7,484 nt of DNA from Bacillota bacterium (GCA_023458835.1 JAEWWY010000293.1:1-7484); one strand, 5' to 3'; counted from the stretch's first letter, positions 1 through 7,003 are shown. Notes: generated by a model not told the origin, from the sequence alone. Made by a program: numbers and translations.

Positions 1-840
1 TATCTCCTTGTGGGGATGCTCCCCCCGGTAATGGGGATATGCATTGGCATAATCAGTGCCCAGGCCCAGCAAAAGAACGGCCTCATGGGCATCCCGGATG
101 GCTATCCCCCGCTCCGTCCTGGAAAGCAGGCCGTCATGGAAGGCCACGGCCAGTTGTGCCTCATACTGCAGTCCATTGTCGGGCACCGATCCGGTCAAGG
201 CAATCATGCTCTCTGAAACGCCGGTATGTGCGCCCGGCTGCCCGGGGAAAAGCTCCGCCTCCATGGTGAAGATGCCCGGCGTTTGGGCCGCGATGCGTAT
301 GGCCATTACCCGGTCGGGATAGCTGCAAAAGGCCTCCCGCACCATGGAAATGCCATTGCTCCGGTATTGAACGGAAGAAAGCGCCGCGTCCAGATCCAGG
401 CAGCGCATGTACTCACCGGATTCCTCATGGCCCGGAAAGCGCAAAAGCAATTCCCCAAAGTTTTGATAGCAGCCAAAGCCGTTCTGCTCCCCGGTGAGGT
501 GCTCATCGGCCAGGCGCATGGCGCCCGCCTTATCGCCCTGCAAAAGCAGCCCGCGAATCCTGGCAAGGTGTTCCGCCGCGCCCGGATGGTTGCCGAAATG
601 ATACCCGTCCTTGGACCCGGGCCCGCCGCTCCACAGCGTCTTTTCATTGAACTGAATGCGCTCACAGGGCACGGTGCCATAGACCATACCGCCCATGAAC
701 CCGTTGCCGATGGGCAGTGCCTGCGTTTCCCATACGGAAGGCCGGCCCGAATAACCAAGCTCGCTGGCGGGAAGCGAAACCGGGCCGTCTGTGCCCGGCT
801 GCCCGGCAGGCTGCCGGTACCATAAAAGATGTGTGTTCAT
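1..840 (-). CDS. Glycoside hydrolase family 95 (alpha-L-fucosidase family), N-terminal part
   Basis: An uninterrupted frame of 280 codons runs from ATG 840 off the left edge. Family markers appear in order: L-W-Y-R-Q-P-A at 6-12, W-E-T-Q-A-L-P-I-G-N-G at 37-47, E-R-I-Q-F-N-E-K-T-L-W-S-G-G-P at 60-74, an A/L-rich helix with I-R-G-L-L at 95-99, Y-Q-N-F-G-E-L at 125-131, the L-D-L-D-A-A segment at 148-153, and R-E-A-F-C-S-Y-P-D at 168-176. These match the N-terminal beta-sandwich of GH95 enzymes, which hydrolyse alpha-L-fucosides (often alpha-1,2) or, in some members, alpha-L-galactosides. The catalytic (alpha/alpha)6 domain would lie outside; full proteins are around 750-800 residues. There is no signal peptide, so it probably acts in the cytoplasm on imported oligosaccharide. 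About 22 residues are inserted between the P-A and W-E motifs compared with the compact form. GGAGG (848-844) is only 3 nt from the ATG, but no better in-frame start exists upstream, and the L-W-Y-x-x-P-A start fits the family. Confidence 0.88.
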   Translation of the reverse strand, partial: MNTHLLWYRQPAGQPGTDGPVSLPASELGYSGRPSVWETQALPIGNGFMGGMVYGTVPCERIQFNEKTLWSGGPGSKDGYHFGNHPGAAEHLARIRGLLLQGDKAGAMRLADEHLTGEQNGFGCYQNFGELLLRFPGHEESGEYMRCLDLDAALSSVQYRSNGISMVREAFCSYPDRVMAIRIAAQTPGIFTMEAELFPGQPGAHTGVSESMIALTGSVPDNGLQYEAQLAVAFHDGLLSRTERGIAIRDAHEAVLLLGLGTDYANAYPHYRGEHPHKEI

Positions 841-994
841 TTTCCTCCACGCTGCCTTGAGGGCTGTCGCGCCAGTGGGGATTGCGATTGCCTGGCAAAC
901 CCATTGATCTTCGCCTGAACGCCGCAGGGGCGATTATTTGCTTATTGGCCTCTCTTCCGGAGATTACGCTATTCGCATCTTTCGCGGTTGAAAG
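841..994 (-). promoter_or_regulatory. Intergenic region before the GH95 gene; small symmetric sites, no clear promoter
   Basis: This 154-bp stretch separates the regulator stop from the GH95 start. Directly after the TAG, CTTTC and GAAAG (994-990 and 983-979) can form a 5-bp hairpin. An 11-bp odd palindrome, TTGCC-T-GGCAA, lies at 888-898, about 50 bp before the GH95 start, a reasonable place for an operator or an mRNA element. An AATAAT hexamer on the minus strand could be a -10, but I find no acceptable -35 at 16-18 bp. No T-run terminator is seen. The GH95 gene may therefore be read through from the AraC gene, have an activator-dependent promoter, or both. Confidence 0.3.
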
Positions 995-1975
995 CTACTT
1001 TCTTTCCTTGTTCACCGGCAGGGGCGGCGCGTATACCGATAGTATGACTTCCTCCATGGGCAGGTCCAGGGAACGGTCGGAAGCATGTTCCTTGAGGGTG
1101 GGCACAAAGGTGCGGTAGCTGAACAAATCCCGCGGCTGGGGATTTTTCCTGTACTCGCTGGGCGTCATCCCCGTGAGCCGCTTGAATTCCTTTGCGAAAT
1201 AAAACTGGTTGGTATATCCCACCGATTCCGAAATCTCCAGCACCGACTGGGCGCTTAGCTGCAGCCGCATGCAGGCCTTGTCGATCCTGTAATAGATCAG
1301 ATACTGCTTGGGCGATATCTTCAACGTGTTGTTGAAGATCACGTACAAATGCTTTTTGGAGATGCCAAGGGCGTTGGCGATATCCTCCACGGATATATTT
1401 CTGGTGTAATTGTGCTCAATGAAATCCACCGCCTTGACGGCAAAAAAATCGGCGTTATCCACATAGCTGTCACTCTGCTTGGTAGGATTCACATCCAGCA
1501 GATAGCTAAAGATGTCATACAGCGCGGAAACCATGCGGCAATAGCGGTTGGGCAGCTTGTGGGCCGCCAGGTACAGCTTTTGGAACTTCTCCCCCACCAT
1601 CCCCTCGCCGTCGGAAAACACCGGCTTGGTGCGGGTGATGTTGGCGCGGTTCAGATAGTTTTCCACCGTGTACCCGGAAAAGCAAAGCCAGGTGACCAAA
1701 AGAGGCTCAGTGTCCGCGTTTTTCAGTTCATAGGAAAGATCCGGAAAGGAAAAAAAACCGCCCGACGCGCCCAGCTTATAGGCGAGGCTGTTGGATTCCA
1801 GAAGGGCGGAGCCCCGGTATACATACACAAGGGTAAAGGTATCCGTGGCCTTGATGGACAAAATGCCCCCGCTGGGAATCTCATTGCTGCCGCACTGGTA
1901 CAGATTGAACGTCAGGTTCAGGTGCGACTTGCTGCTGATATGAATCGTCCTGTTCTTGATAGGCGTATCGTCCAT
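995..1975 (-). CDS. AraC-family transcriptional regulator (cupin-like sensor plus HTH domain)
   Basis: A 326-residue DNA-binding regulator. The N-terminal part, about 18-100, resembles an AraC-type cupin sensor: beta-rich, with G-G-F-F-S-F-P-D-L at 72-80 in place of the usual P-G-D type turn. A helical linker runs about 120-175. The DNA-binding domain starts near 178: helix-turn-helix 1 at about 194-216 (I-S-V-E-D-I-A, A-L-G-I-S-K-K-H-L) and helix-turn-helix 2 at about 245-277, with V-G-Y-T-N-Q-F-Y-F-A-K-E-F-K and the hallmark G-M-T-P-S-E-Y-R. Most AraC proteins end a few residues after that motif; here about 48 more follow. It is 20 bp downstream of the HAD gene and 154 bp upstream of the GH95 gene, so it is probably the local regulator of uptake and hydrolysis. 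The likely ligand is a sugar or glycan fragment, which is an inference from its neighbours. Confidence 0.92.
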   Translation of the reverse strand: MDDTPIKNRTIHISSKSHLNLTFNLYQCGSNEIPSGGILSIKATDTFTLVYVYRGSALLESNSLAYKLGASGGFFSFPDLSYELKNADTEPLLVTWLCFSGYTVENYLNRANITRTKPVFSDGEGMVGEKFQKLYLAAHKLPNRYCRMVSALYDIFSYLLDVNPTKQSDSYVDNADFFAVKAVDFIEHNYTRNISVEDIANALGISKKHLYVIFNNTLKISPKQYLIYYRIDKACMRLQLSAQSVLEISESVGYTNQFYFAKEFKRLTGMTPSEYRKNPQPRDLFSYRTFVPTLKEHASDRSLDLPMEEVILSVYAPPLPVNKERK

Positions 1976-1982
1976 GTAGCCG

Positions 1983-1988
1983 CCTCCT
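1983..1988 (-). promoter_or_regulatory. Ribosome binding site deciding the AraC-family start
   Basis: AGGAGG on the transcribed strand lies 7 nt upstream of ATG 1975. The longer frame could begin at TTG 1999, but that would place this strong site inside the coding region, so 1975 is preferred. Confidence 0.85.
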
Positions 1989-1995
1989 GTAAAGG

Positions 1996-2574
1996 TCAAA
2001 AAGCCATACTCCCGGCATTTACGGCCGCCAGGACGCGCCGGTTTTTGACCTGCAGCTCCAACTGGTGAATAAGCTCCGGTATCTCGCAGGGCATGGCCAC
2101 CACATAATCCGGTATTTCTTCCTCTGCCGCCGGCTGCATCGGGTACCGCGGGCTGAAGCTTAAAAGGATAGAGGTGATCCCCATCCGGTTTGCGCCCAGC
2201 ACATCCCTTTTCAGGTTGTTGCCGATCATCACAATGCGATCCAAATCGCCTTGCGCCAGCTTCATCTGCTTCATAGCCGCTTTAAACATGCGCTCATCGG
2301 GCTTGCAGACACCTACCTCTTCCGAGATGGTCCACGCTTCAAAGATATGGGAAAACCCAAGCTCCCGAAAGATGTTGCGGAAGGAGGCCACCCCTCCGTC
2401 GGCCACCAGGGCCAGGCGGTATCCCTCATGGTGCAACCGCATGAGCATTTCCCCCGCGCCGGGAATGAAGTCCGCCTTCAGCACGTCGCCGTTCTCCGCG
2501 AATATTTGTGTGGATTCATCCACGATCGTATCGCCGCAGTCAATAAATATGATCAGTTCTCTGTCCATTCCCAT
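1996..2574 (-). CDS. HAD-superfamily protein with substituted catalytic motifs
   Basis: A 192-residue cytoplasmic protein with the Rossmann-like HAD layout. Motif I is F-I-D-C-G-D-T at 10-16, with Asp12 as the expected nucleophile. The motif II strand is L-A-L-V-A-D-G at 54-60, the motif III Lys91 is in C-K-P-D, and motif IV is I-G-N-N-L-K-R-D at 117-124. Ordinary HAD phosphatases have D-x-D in motif I, Ser/Thr in motif II and G-D in motif IV. Here the i+2 Asp is Gly14, the motif II Ser/Thr is replaced (Ala58 or Asp59), and G-D is G-N. Asp15 at i+3 and Asp124 are retained. It may be a distinct HAD subfamily, a non-phosphatase or a weakly active enzyme; I cannot assign a substrate. It lies 111 bp after the transporter and 20 bp before the AraC gene. 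ATG 2574 has AGGA about 4 nt upstream; ATG 2568 is an alternative start. Confidence 0.85.
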   Translation of the reverse strand: MGMDRELIIFIDCGDTIVDESTQIFAENGDVLKADFIPGAGEMLMRLHHEGYRLALVADGGVASFRNIFRELGFSHIFEAWTISEEVGVCKPDERMFKAAMKQMKLAQGDLDRIVMIGNNLKRDVLGANRMGITSILLSFSPRYPMQPAAEEEIPDYVVAMPCEIPELIHQLELQVKNRRVLAAVNAGSMAF

Positions 2575-2621
2575 TGTATCCTATCCGCCGCATCCTGTCA
2601 TCCCGCGCGGCTCATTTTGAT

Positions 2622-2651
2622 TTCGGGAAAATGACAAGTCATTTTCCCGAA
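2622..2651 (-). repeat. Perfect 14-bp inverted repeat (hairpin) between transporter and HAD genes
   Basis: TTCGGGAAAATGAC (2622-2635 on the plus strand) is followed by AA and then by its exact reverse complement (2638-2651). As RNA it would form a very stable stem with a minimal loop; as DNA it is a near-perfect palindrome. On the transcribed strand no T-run follows, so it is not a standard intrinsic terminator. Possible roles are a 3'-end protecting structure for the transporter mRNA, an attenuator before the HAD and AraC genes, an operator, or one copy of a dispersed palindromic repeat. The symmetry is seen directly; which role applies is not decidable here. Confidence 0.75.
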
Positions 2652-2685
2652 TCTGCGCTTTTTTTCCGGCTTAAGCTGCCCGCTC

Positions 2686-3690
2686 TCACGCCGTGGCGGA
2701 GGGGGCGATCCCCTTCAGGGCAAGCTCCCCGCTCCGGTGGCAGGCCACAAACCGTTGGCCATCCACTTGCACAAACTCCGTTTCCCGCTCCCTGCAGGGC
2801 TGTATGCAATACCGGCACCTGGTATGAAAATAGCAGCCGGGCGGCGCGTTGGCGGGATTGGGGATCTCCCCTTCCAGGGGAATCCGCTGCATGCGAGCGG
2901 TGGGATCGGCCACCGGCACGGCGGATAGCAGCGCCTCGGTATAGGGATGCAGCGGCTTTTGAAATAGCTGTTCCGTGGAGGCGTACTCCACGATCTTGCC
3001 AAGGTACATCACGCCCACCTTGTCGGAGATGTGCTCCACCACCGACAGGTCATGGCTGATGAAAATGTAGGTGAGGTTCATTTCCTCCTGCAAATCCTTC
3101 AAAAGATTCACCACCTGGGCCTGCACGGAAACATCCAGCGCCGACACCGCCTCGTCGCACACGATCAGGCGGGGATATAGGACCAGCGCCCTGGCGATGC
3201 CGATGCGCTGGCGCTGCCCGCCGGAGAAGGCATGGGGATAGCGCTTTAGGTAGCTGGGGTTCAGGCCCACCTTGGCAGCCATGGACTTGACCCGTTCTTC
3301 CACTTCCTTTTTGGGCATGCCGGGGAAATTGGCCCGCAAGGGTTCGGAGATGATGTCATACACCGTCATCCTGGGGTCCAGCGAGGAATAAGGGTCCTGG
3401 AAGATCATCTGCACTTCCTTGCGGATCCCTTTCAACTGTTTTTTTGTAATATGCTGCAGGTCATATTCCACCCCGTCGGCGGCCCTGTACAGCACCTTGC
3501 CGGAGGTGGCGTTGTAGGCGTGCACGATGCAGCGGCCAAGGGTCGTCTTGCCGCAGCCCGATTCCCCCACAATGCCTACCGTCTCCCCCGCGTTCACGGT
3601 AAAGCTGACGTTGTTCACGGCCTTCACATGGGTCTTGCCGGAGGAAAACACCATGTTCAGCCCTTCCACCTTCAGGATTGCCTCAGGCAT
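2686..3690 (-). CDS. ABC transporter ATPase, OppF/DppF type
   Basis: A 334-residue cytoplasmic ATPase, the partner of the preceding OppD-type subunit. All nucleotide-binding motifs look intact: Walker A G-E-S-G-C-G-K-T (42-49), Q-loop Gln98 in F-Q-D-P, signature F-S-G-G-Q-R-Q-R (155-162), Walker B L-I-V-C-D-E (175-180), D-loop A-L-D (184-186) and switch His213. The C-terminal extension carries Cys286, Cys292, Cys299 and Cys317, the four-cysteine pattern of the family, plus an extra Cys295. I chose ATG 3690 because GGAGGAGG (3705-3698) sits 7 nt upstream and the family's conserved N-terminus begins there. The longer frame to 3798 adds 36 residues encoded wholly within the preceding gene. The start lies inside the end of that gene, indicating coupled translation. 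It is the last transporter gene; a 111-bp gap with a perfect inverted repeat follows. Confidence 0.95.
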   Translation of the reverse strand: MPEAILKVEGLNMVFSSGKTHVKAVNNVSFTVNAGETVGIVGESGCGKTTLGRCIVHAYNATSGKVLYRAADGVEYDLQHITKKQLKGIRKEVQMIFQDPYSSLDPRMTVYDIISEPLRANFPGMPKKEVEERVKSMAAKVGLNPSYLKRYPHAFSGGQRQRIGIARALVLYPRLIVCDEAVSALDVSVQAQVVNLLKDLQEEMNLTYIFISHDLSVVEHISDKVGVMYLGKIVEYASTEQLFQKPLHPYTEALLSAVPVADPTARMQRIPLEGEIPNPANAPPGCYFHTRCRYCIQPCRERETEFVQVDGQRFVACHRSGELALKGIAPSATA

Positions 3691-4724
3691 TGCGCTTCCT
3701 CCTCCCCGCTTGCGGCTGGCTGCTTTTCCCAGGGCTGATAGCAGGCGGCATAGTGGTTCTCGCCCACCTGAACAAGCCGGGGCTCCCTGGCGGAGCAAAT
3801 GTCCGTGTCCCTAAATGCGCACCGGTCGTAAAAGGAACAGCGGTCCGCAAGGTTCATGGCCAGGGGCACATGGCCCTTGATGGAAAAGAGCCGTTCCTTT
3901 CCCCCGCCGATCTTGTGCACCGAGCCGATCAGGCCCCTGGTATAGGGATGGACGGGGTTTTTGAAAATCTCCTTGACAGGCCCCGACTCAATGATGCGGC
4001 CCAAATACATCACCGCCACCCGGTCGCATAGCTGCGCCACGGTGCCCAGATCGTGTGTGATGTACAGGATGGACATGCCCAGGTCCTTTTGCAATTGCTT
4101 GAGCAGGTCCAGTATCTGCGCCTGGATGGTCACATCCAGCGCCGTGGTGGGCTCGTGGGCAATCAAAATGCGGGGGCTGCACAATAGCGCCATGGCAATG
4201 AGGGCCCTTTGCAGCATGCCGCCGGAAAATTCGTGGGGATACTGGTCAAACCGCTTTTCAGGGTTGGCGATCCCCACCTTTTTCATGGCATCCAAAACCA
4301 GCGTTCTTGCTTCCTTTTTGCTTTTGTTCAGATGGATGCGCGCGCTCTCGGCCAATTGCCCGCCCACCGTATACAGGGGTGAAAAGGCGCTCATGGGCTC
4401 CTGAAAGATCATGGCGATGCTCTTGCCCCGGATGTCCCGTATCTCCCTGCCGCCAAACTTCATGGCCAAAAGGTCTCGCGTTTCGCCTTTTTCATCCGTA
4501 AACGCGATCCTGCCTGTGGTCTTGCAGTTTTTGCTGTTGATGCCAAGCACCGCCTTGCAGGTCAAGCTCTTCCCGCATCCGTATTCGCCTACCAGCCCCA
4601 GGGTTTCATTGGCGCGCAAAATGAAATCGACGCCTCTGACCGGCGTGAGGAGGCCCTCATCCAGCTTGATGCTGATTTGAAGGTCTGATACCGTGAGCAC
4701 CGTCTGCCCCGTTTCCTTCATCAT
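3672..4724 (-). CDS. ABC transporter ATPase, OppD/DppD type, with altered Walker B
   Basis: A 350-residue cytoplasmic ATPase energising the two permeases together with the next gene's product. Visible motifs: Walker A G-E-Y-G-C-G-K-S (46-53), Q-loop Gln108 in F-Q-E-P, signature F-S-G-G-M (166-170), Walker B region I-L-I-A-H-E (186-191), D-loop A-L-D (195-197) and switch His224. The C-terminal oligopeptide/dipeptide extension has Cys296, Cys302, Cys310 and Cys328, the arrangement reported to bind a [4Fe-4S] cluster in some DppD proteins. The Walker B Asp is His190 (codon CAC, 4157-4155), although the catalytic Glu191 remains. Ser48 is Tyr, and the R of the usual G-G-M-R-Q-R is Leu171. GTG at 4730 is the longest possible start, but AGTGAGG (4738-4732) is only 1 nt from it and 7 nt from ATG 4724, so I chose 4724; ATG 4721 is also possible. 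It overlaps the next ATPase gene by 19 bp. Confidence 0.92.
   Translation of the reverse strand: MMKETGQTVLTVSDLQISIKLDEGLLTPVRGVDFILRANETLGLVGEYGCGKSLTCKAVLGINSKNCKTTGRIAFTDEKGETRDLLAMKFGGREIRDIRGKSIAMIFQEPMSAFSPLYTVGGQLAESARIHLNKSKKEARTLVLDAMKKVGIANPEKRFDQYPHEFSGGMLQRALIAMALLCSPRILIAHEPTTALDVTIQAQILDLLKQLQKDLGMSILYITHDLGTVAQLCDRVAVMYLGRIIESGPVKEIFKNPVHPYTRGLIGSVHKIGGGKERLFSIKGHVPLAMNLADRCSFYDRCAFRDTDICSAREPRLVQVGENHYAACYQPWEKQPAASGEEEAQCLRQS
3698..3705 (-). promoter_or_regulatory. Ribosome binding site deciding the OppF-type start
   Basis: The transcribed strand has GGAGGAGG, 7 nt before ATG 3690 and inside the 3' end of the preceding ATPase gene. It supports 3690 over the longer frame beginning at 3798. 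Confidence 0.85.
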
Positions 4725-4733
4725 CCTCACACC

Positions 4734-5921
4734 TCACTTATACGGGTCGGCGGCATCCCGAAGGCCGTCGCCAAGGAAGTTGAATGCCAGCACCGCCAGG
4801 CCCACGAACAAAAGCGGGATCAGCTTCCAGGGGCAATTGGCAATGTTGCCGATTGACTGGCACTCCTGCAAAAGAACGCCCCAGCTTGTGGCCGGCGCCC
4901 GCATGCCAAGGCCCAAAAAGCTCATGGAGGTTTCGCCCAGGATCATATGGGGCACCCCCAGGGTGAGGCTTACAATCAGGTAGCTCATGAAGCCCGGCAC
5001 CAGGTGGCGGCGGATAATGGCCGCGTCCGACACGCCGGACAGCCTGGCCGCCATGATGAAATCTTCCTTTTTCAGCGACAGGAATTTGGAGCGTACCGTA
5101 CGGGCAAGGCCCGGCCAGCTTAAGAGGCTCATGATGATAGTGATGAACAAAAACACCTGCGTTACCGGGATGCCCGCCGGTATGGCAGCGGAAAGGGCCA
5201 TCCACAGCGGCAGCGTGGGGAAGGAGGACAATACCTCAATGATCCGCTGGATGATGATATCCGCAATGCCGCCATAATAGCCCGATATGCTGCCGATGAT
5301 CACCGCCAGCACAAAGGAGATCAGCGTTCCCAGGAGCGGCACGGTCAGCGAGATCTGGCTGCCCAGAAGAACGCGGGAAAACAGATCGCGGCCCAGCTTA
5401 TCCCCGCCGAACAATAGCACCTGGGTGGGATCCTTTCCCGTTGGAAGATTGCTGTTGTCCACGTCGAACAAGTGGATGTCGCCCGGTATAAAACCCAGCA
5501 GCCTATAGGGAGCGCCCTTCACGAAAAACCTCAAGGGATAGGGCTGCGACGTATCTTCCTTGAAGATCTTATTTTCAAATATGTCCCGTTCCACCGAAAA
5601 CCGGTACACGAAGGGGCCCATGTATTCTCCGTTGTGGTAAAAATGGATCCTGGTGGGCGGCGCGTTGGAATAGGTGCCGGAGTAATCCTCCAGGCCCTTG
5701 GGGGACAGGAAAGGGGCGAAGAGGACGCCAAAATACAAAACGCCCAGCACCACAAAGCTGATCATCGCCAGCTTGTGCCGTAGGAGCTTGCGCCCCATCA
5801 GCTTCCACTGGGAAGATAGGTAATATTTCTCCTGCTTCCTTCTCTTCTTTTCCAGCGCCCGCCGTTCTTTGCCGGTCAGGGCGGCCTCCGCCTTAAAAAC
5901 GCTTGTGTCGTGAAGGCTCAT
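4734..5921 (-). CDS. ABC transporter permease, OppC/DppC type with enlarged extracytoplasmic loop
   Basis: A 395-residue partner permease in the membrane, overlapping the upstream permease by ATGA and preceded by a strong GGAGGAGAG site. Residues 1-50 are cytoplasmic and very basic (K/R-rich at 19-32 and 40-50), matching OppC_N. TM1 is at about 52-72. The conserved G-G-D-K-L-G-R-D segment with S-R and S-L follows at 172-192, then helices near 193-211, 236-272, 311-329 and 366-384. The EAA loop is at about 289-310 (M-A-A-R-L-S-G, H-L-V-P-G) and the C-terminal N-F-L-G-D-G-L-R-D-A-A-D-P motif is intact. E. coli OppC/DppC are about 300 residues. Most of the excess here is the 73-171 loop, rich in Tyr, Phe and Pro, which would face the receptor. 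Long-loop OppC proteins are known to me from Clostridia and Thermotoga-like importers, some of which handle oligosaccharides. The stop precedes the ATPase start by 9 bp. Confidence 0.93.
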   Translation of the reverse strand: MSLHDTSVFKAEAALTGKERRALEKKRRKQEKYYLSSQWKLMGRKLLRHKLAMISFVVLGVLYFGVLFAPFLSPKGLEDYSGTYSNAPPTRIHFYHNGEYMGPFVYRFSVERDIFENKIFKEDTSQPYPLRFFVKGAPYRLLGFIPGDIHLFDVDNSNLPTGKDPTQVLLFGGDKLGRDLFSRVLLGSQISLTVPLLGTLISFVLAVIIGSISGYYGGIADIIIQRIIEVLSSFPTLPLWMALSAAIPAGIPVTQVFLFITIIMSLLSWPGLARTVRSKFLSLKKEDFIMAARLSGVSDAAIIRRHLVPGFMSYLIVSLTLGVPHMILGETSMSFLGLGMRAPATSWGVLLQECQSIGNIANCPWKLIPLLFVGLAVLAFNFLGDGLRDAADPYK

Positions 5922-6910
5922 TTTTGTCTCTCCTCCAACAGCTTGATGCGCGGATCGAGCACCGCCAGAAGCAGATCGGAAATCAGGTTGCCGATCACGA
6001 CCAGTATCGCCGAAATCAGCAGAATGCCGCCTGAAAGGTAAATGTCCTGGGTTTGCAGCGCTTTTAAAAGCACCGGTCCCAGCGTGGGAAGCATCAAAAC
6101 GATGGCGGTGATGGTGCTGCCGTTGAAAATGCCGGAAATCATGCCCCCAAGGCCGCTGACGATGGGATTCAAAACCGCCCGCATCTGATACTTGAAGGTG
6201 ATGGCGCCTTCGCTGACGCCCTTAGCCCGTATGGCCAGCACATAGGGCTGCCCCTGCTCATCCAGCATTTGCGCCCGGATGGAGCGTATCAGGCCGCAGG
6301 TGCCGCTAGTGCCGATGACGAGTATGGGGATCAGCATCCGTTTCCCCCATTCCAGAAGGGTGGCGAAGGAGGTAATGCCATATTCGGGCAGGCCCATCAG
6401 CGGGTCGCCGAGCATCTTGTAGGAGGCGTACATCAGCAAAATAGCAAACAAAAAATTGGGGATAGCCATGCCGACAAAGCCAATGAAGGTGAACAGATAA
6501 TCGCCGATGGAATATTGGTGCTTGGCCGAATAGATCGCAATGGGAATGGATAAAAGGTACGTAAAGAGCATGGTACAAATGGAAAGGGTCAAGGTGATGC
6601 CCAGCGTCTCGCCGATCTTTACGAGGATATCCTGGCTATAATAGAACGAAGTTCCCCAGCGTCCTGTCAGGATGCCGCCCAGCCAGGTGGCATACTGCAC
6701 CATAAACGGCCGGTTGACGCCGTACGTTTCCTTCAGGAGCCGTATCTCCGCCTCCGTCACCCGCTCGCCCTCGGAAATCGCCTTGGCGACCAGCGTGTCC
6801 ACATAATCCCCCGGCGGCAATTGGATCACAAAAAACACCACAAACGTGATCAGCAGCAGGGTAATAGCCGCCAGCATCAGGCGTTTTACGATGTATCTCC
6901 CTTTTTCCAT
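5918..6910 (-). CDS. ABC transporter permease, OppB/DppB type
   Basis: A 330-residue inner-membrane subunit that forms half of the substrate channel of the importer. Residues 9-29 are a first membrane helix, followed by the family's L-P-P-G-D segment (31-35) and an extracytoplasmic stretch with Y-G-V-N-R-P (63-68). Further membrane helices lie near 105-126, 138-163, 192-208, 255-275 and 292-315. The cytoplasmic EAA-type loop that contacts the ATPases is at about 223-249 (Y-V-L-A-I-R-A-K-G, ending N-P), and the C-terminal L-D-P-R-I is also typical. The length fits OppB/DppB. I chose ATG 6910 because the preceding AGAGAGGGG is 7 nt away and the hydrophobic N-terminus begins there. A longer frame to 7066 would run through three hairpins into the receptor gene and adds non-conserved sequence. 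Its TGA overlaps the next gene's ATG, implying translational coupling. The substrate is not defined by this subunit. Confidence 0.93.
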   Translation of the reverse strand: MEKGRYIVKRLMLAAITLLLITFVVFFVIQLPPGDYVDTLVAKAISEGERVTEAEIRLLKETYGVNRPFMVQYATWLGGILTGRWGTSFYYSQDILVKIGETLGITLTLSICTMLFTYLLSIPIAIYSAKHQYSIGDYLFTFIGFVGMAIPNFLFAILLMYASYKMLGDPLMGLPEYGITSFATLLEWGKRMLIPILVIGTSGTCGLIRSIRAQMLDEQGQPYVLAIRAKGVSEGAITFKYQMRAVLNPIVSGLGGMISGIFNGSTITAIVLMLPTLGPVLLKALQTQDIYLSGGILLISAILVVIGNLISDLLLAVLDPRIKLLEERQK

Positions 6911-6931
6911 CCTTGTGCCCCTCTCTAGCTG

Positions 6932-6944
6932 CGTGTAACACACG
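6932..6944 (-). other. Small hairpin between the main stem-loop and the permease RBS
   Basis: CGTGT (6944-6940) pairs with ACACG (6936-6932) around a 3-nt loop on the transcribed strand. It abuts the larger hairpin and lies just upstream of the AGAGAGGGG ribosome binding site (6926-6918) of the permease gene, so it might affect ribosome access. A 5-bp stem can occur by chance, so support is modest. Confidence 0.3.
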
Positions 6945-6976
6945 AACCATGCGGCCATTGCTGGTCGCATGGTCCG
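6943..6976 (-). other. Strong intergenic RNA hairpin with a GCAA (GNRA) tetraloop
   Basis: Reading the minus strand, ACCATGCG (6973-6966) pairs perfectly with CGCATGGT (6953-6946). After one A/C mismatch, CCA pairs with TGG across the loop GCAA (6961-6958), a GNRA tetraloop. Outside the core, CG pairs continue past one mismatch at 6974/6945. There is no T-run directly after it, so it looks more like an mRNA stabilising or processing structure, or a partial attenuator, than a classical terminator. It sits 33 bp upstream of the first permease start and could set the receptor:permease ratio. The structure is read directly; the role is inferred. Confidence 0.55.
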
Positions 6977-7003
6977 TTTATGGCACCGGGAACATCCTGG
7001 GGA

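Noticed and set aside
306..758. A 150-codon minus-strand frame in the same region
   Set aside because: It is out of frame with the 280-codon GH95 reading and is rich in Arg, Pro, Cys and Trp with no family motif.
226..825. A 199-codon open frame on the plus strand across the GH95 region
   Set aside because: It is antisense to a frame with clear GH95 motifs, has no recognisable domain of its own, and is low-complexity (Ala, Pro, Arg, Gly) as expected of a GC-rich shadow frame.
1976..1999. TTG start for the AraC gene, and the TTGACC there as a -35 box
   Set aside because: AGGAGG 7 nt before ATG 1975 is better, and no -10 box follows TTGACC at the right spacing before the start codon.
1349..2068. 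A 239-codon plus-strand frame opposite the AraC gene
   Set aside because: It is antisense to a well-supported AraC-family protein, and its translation shows no domain or good ribosome binding site.
2575..2640. Promoter for the HAD and AraC genes using TTGTCA in the inverted repeat
   Set aside because: The only -10-like hexamers are at the wrong spacing (about 12 bp) or overlap the start codon.
2622..2665. Intrinsic terminator on the plus strand (14-bp stem followed by seven T at 2659-2665)
   Set aside because: The T-run begins 7 nt after the stem and no plus-strand gene exists to be terminated.
3691..3798. A 36-residue N-terminal extension of the OppF-type ATPase
   Set aside because: It lies fully within the preceding ATPase gene, looks like shadow translation, and GGAGGAGG points to ATG 3690.
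2686..6910. Naming the transporter dppBCDF or oppBCDF
   Set aside because: The family is clear, but the peptide-based gene names imply a substrate that the GH95 neighbour argues against, so no symbol is given.
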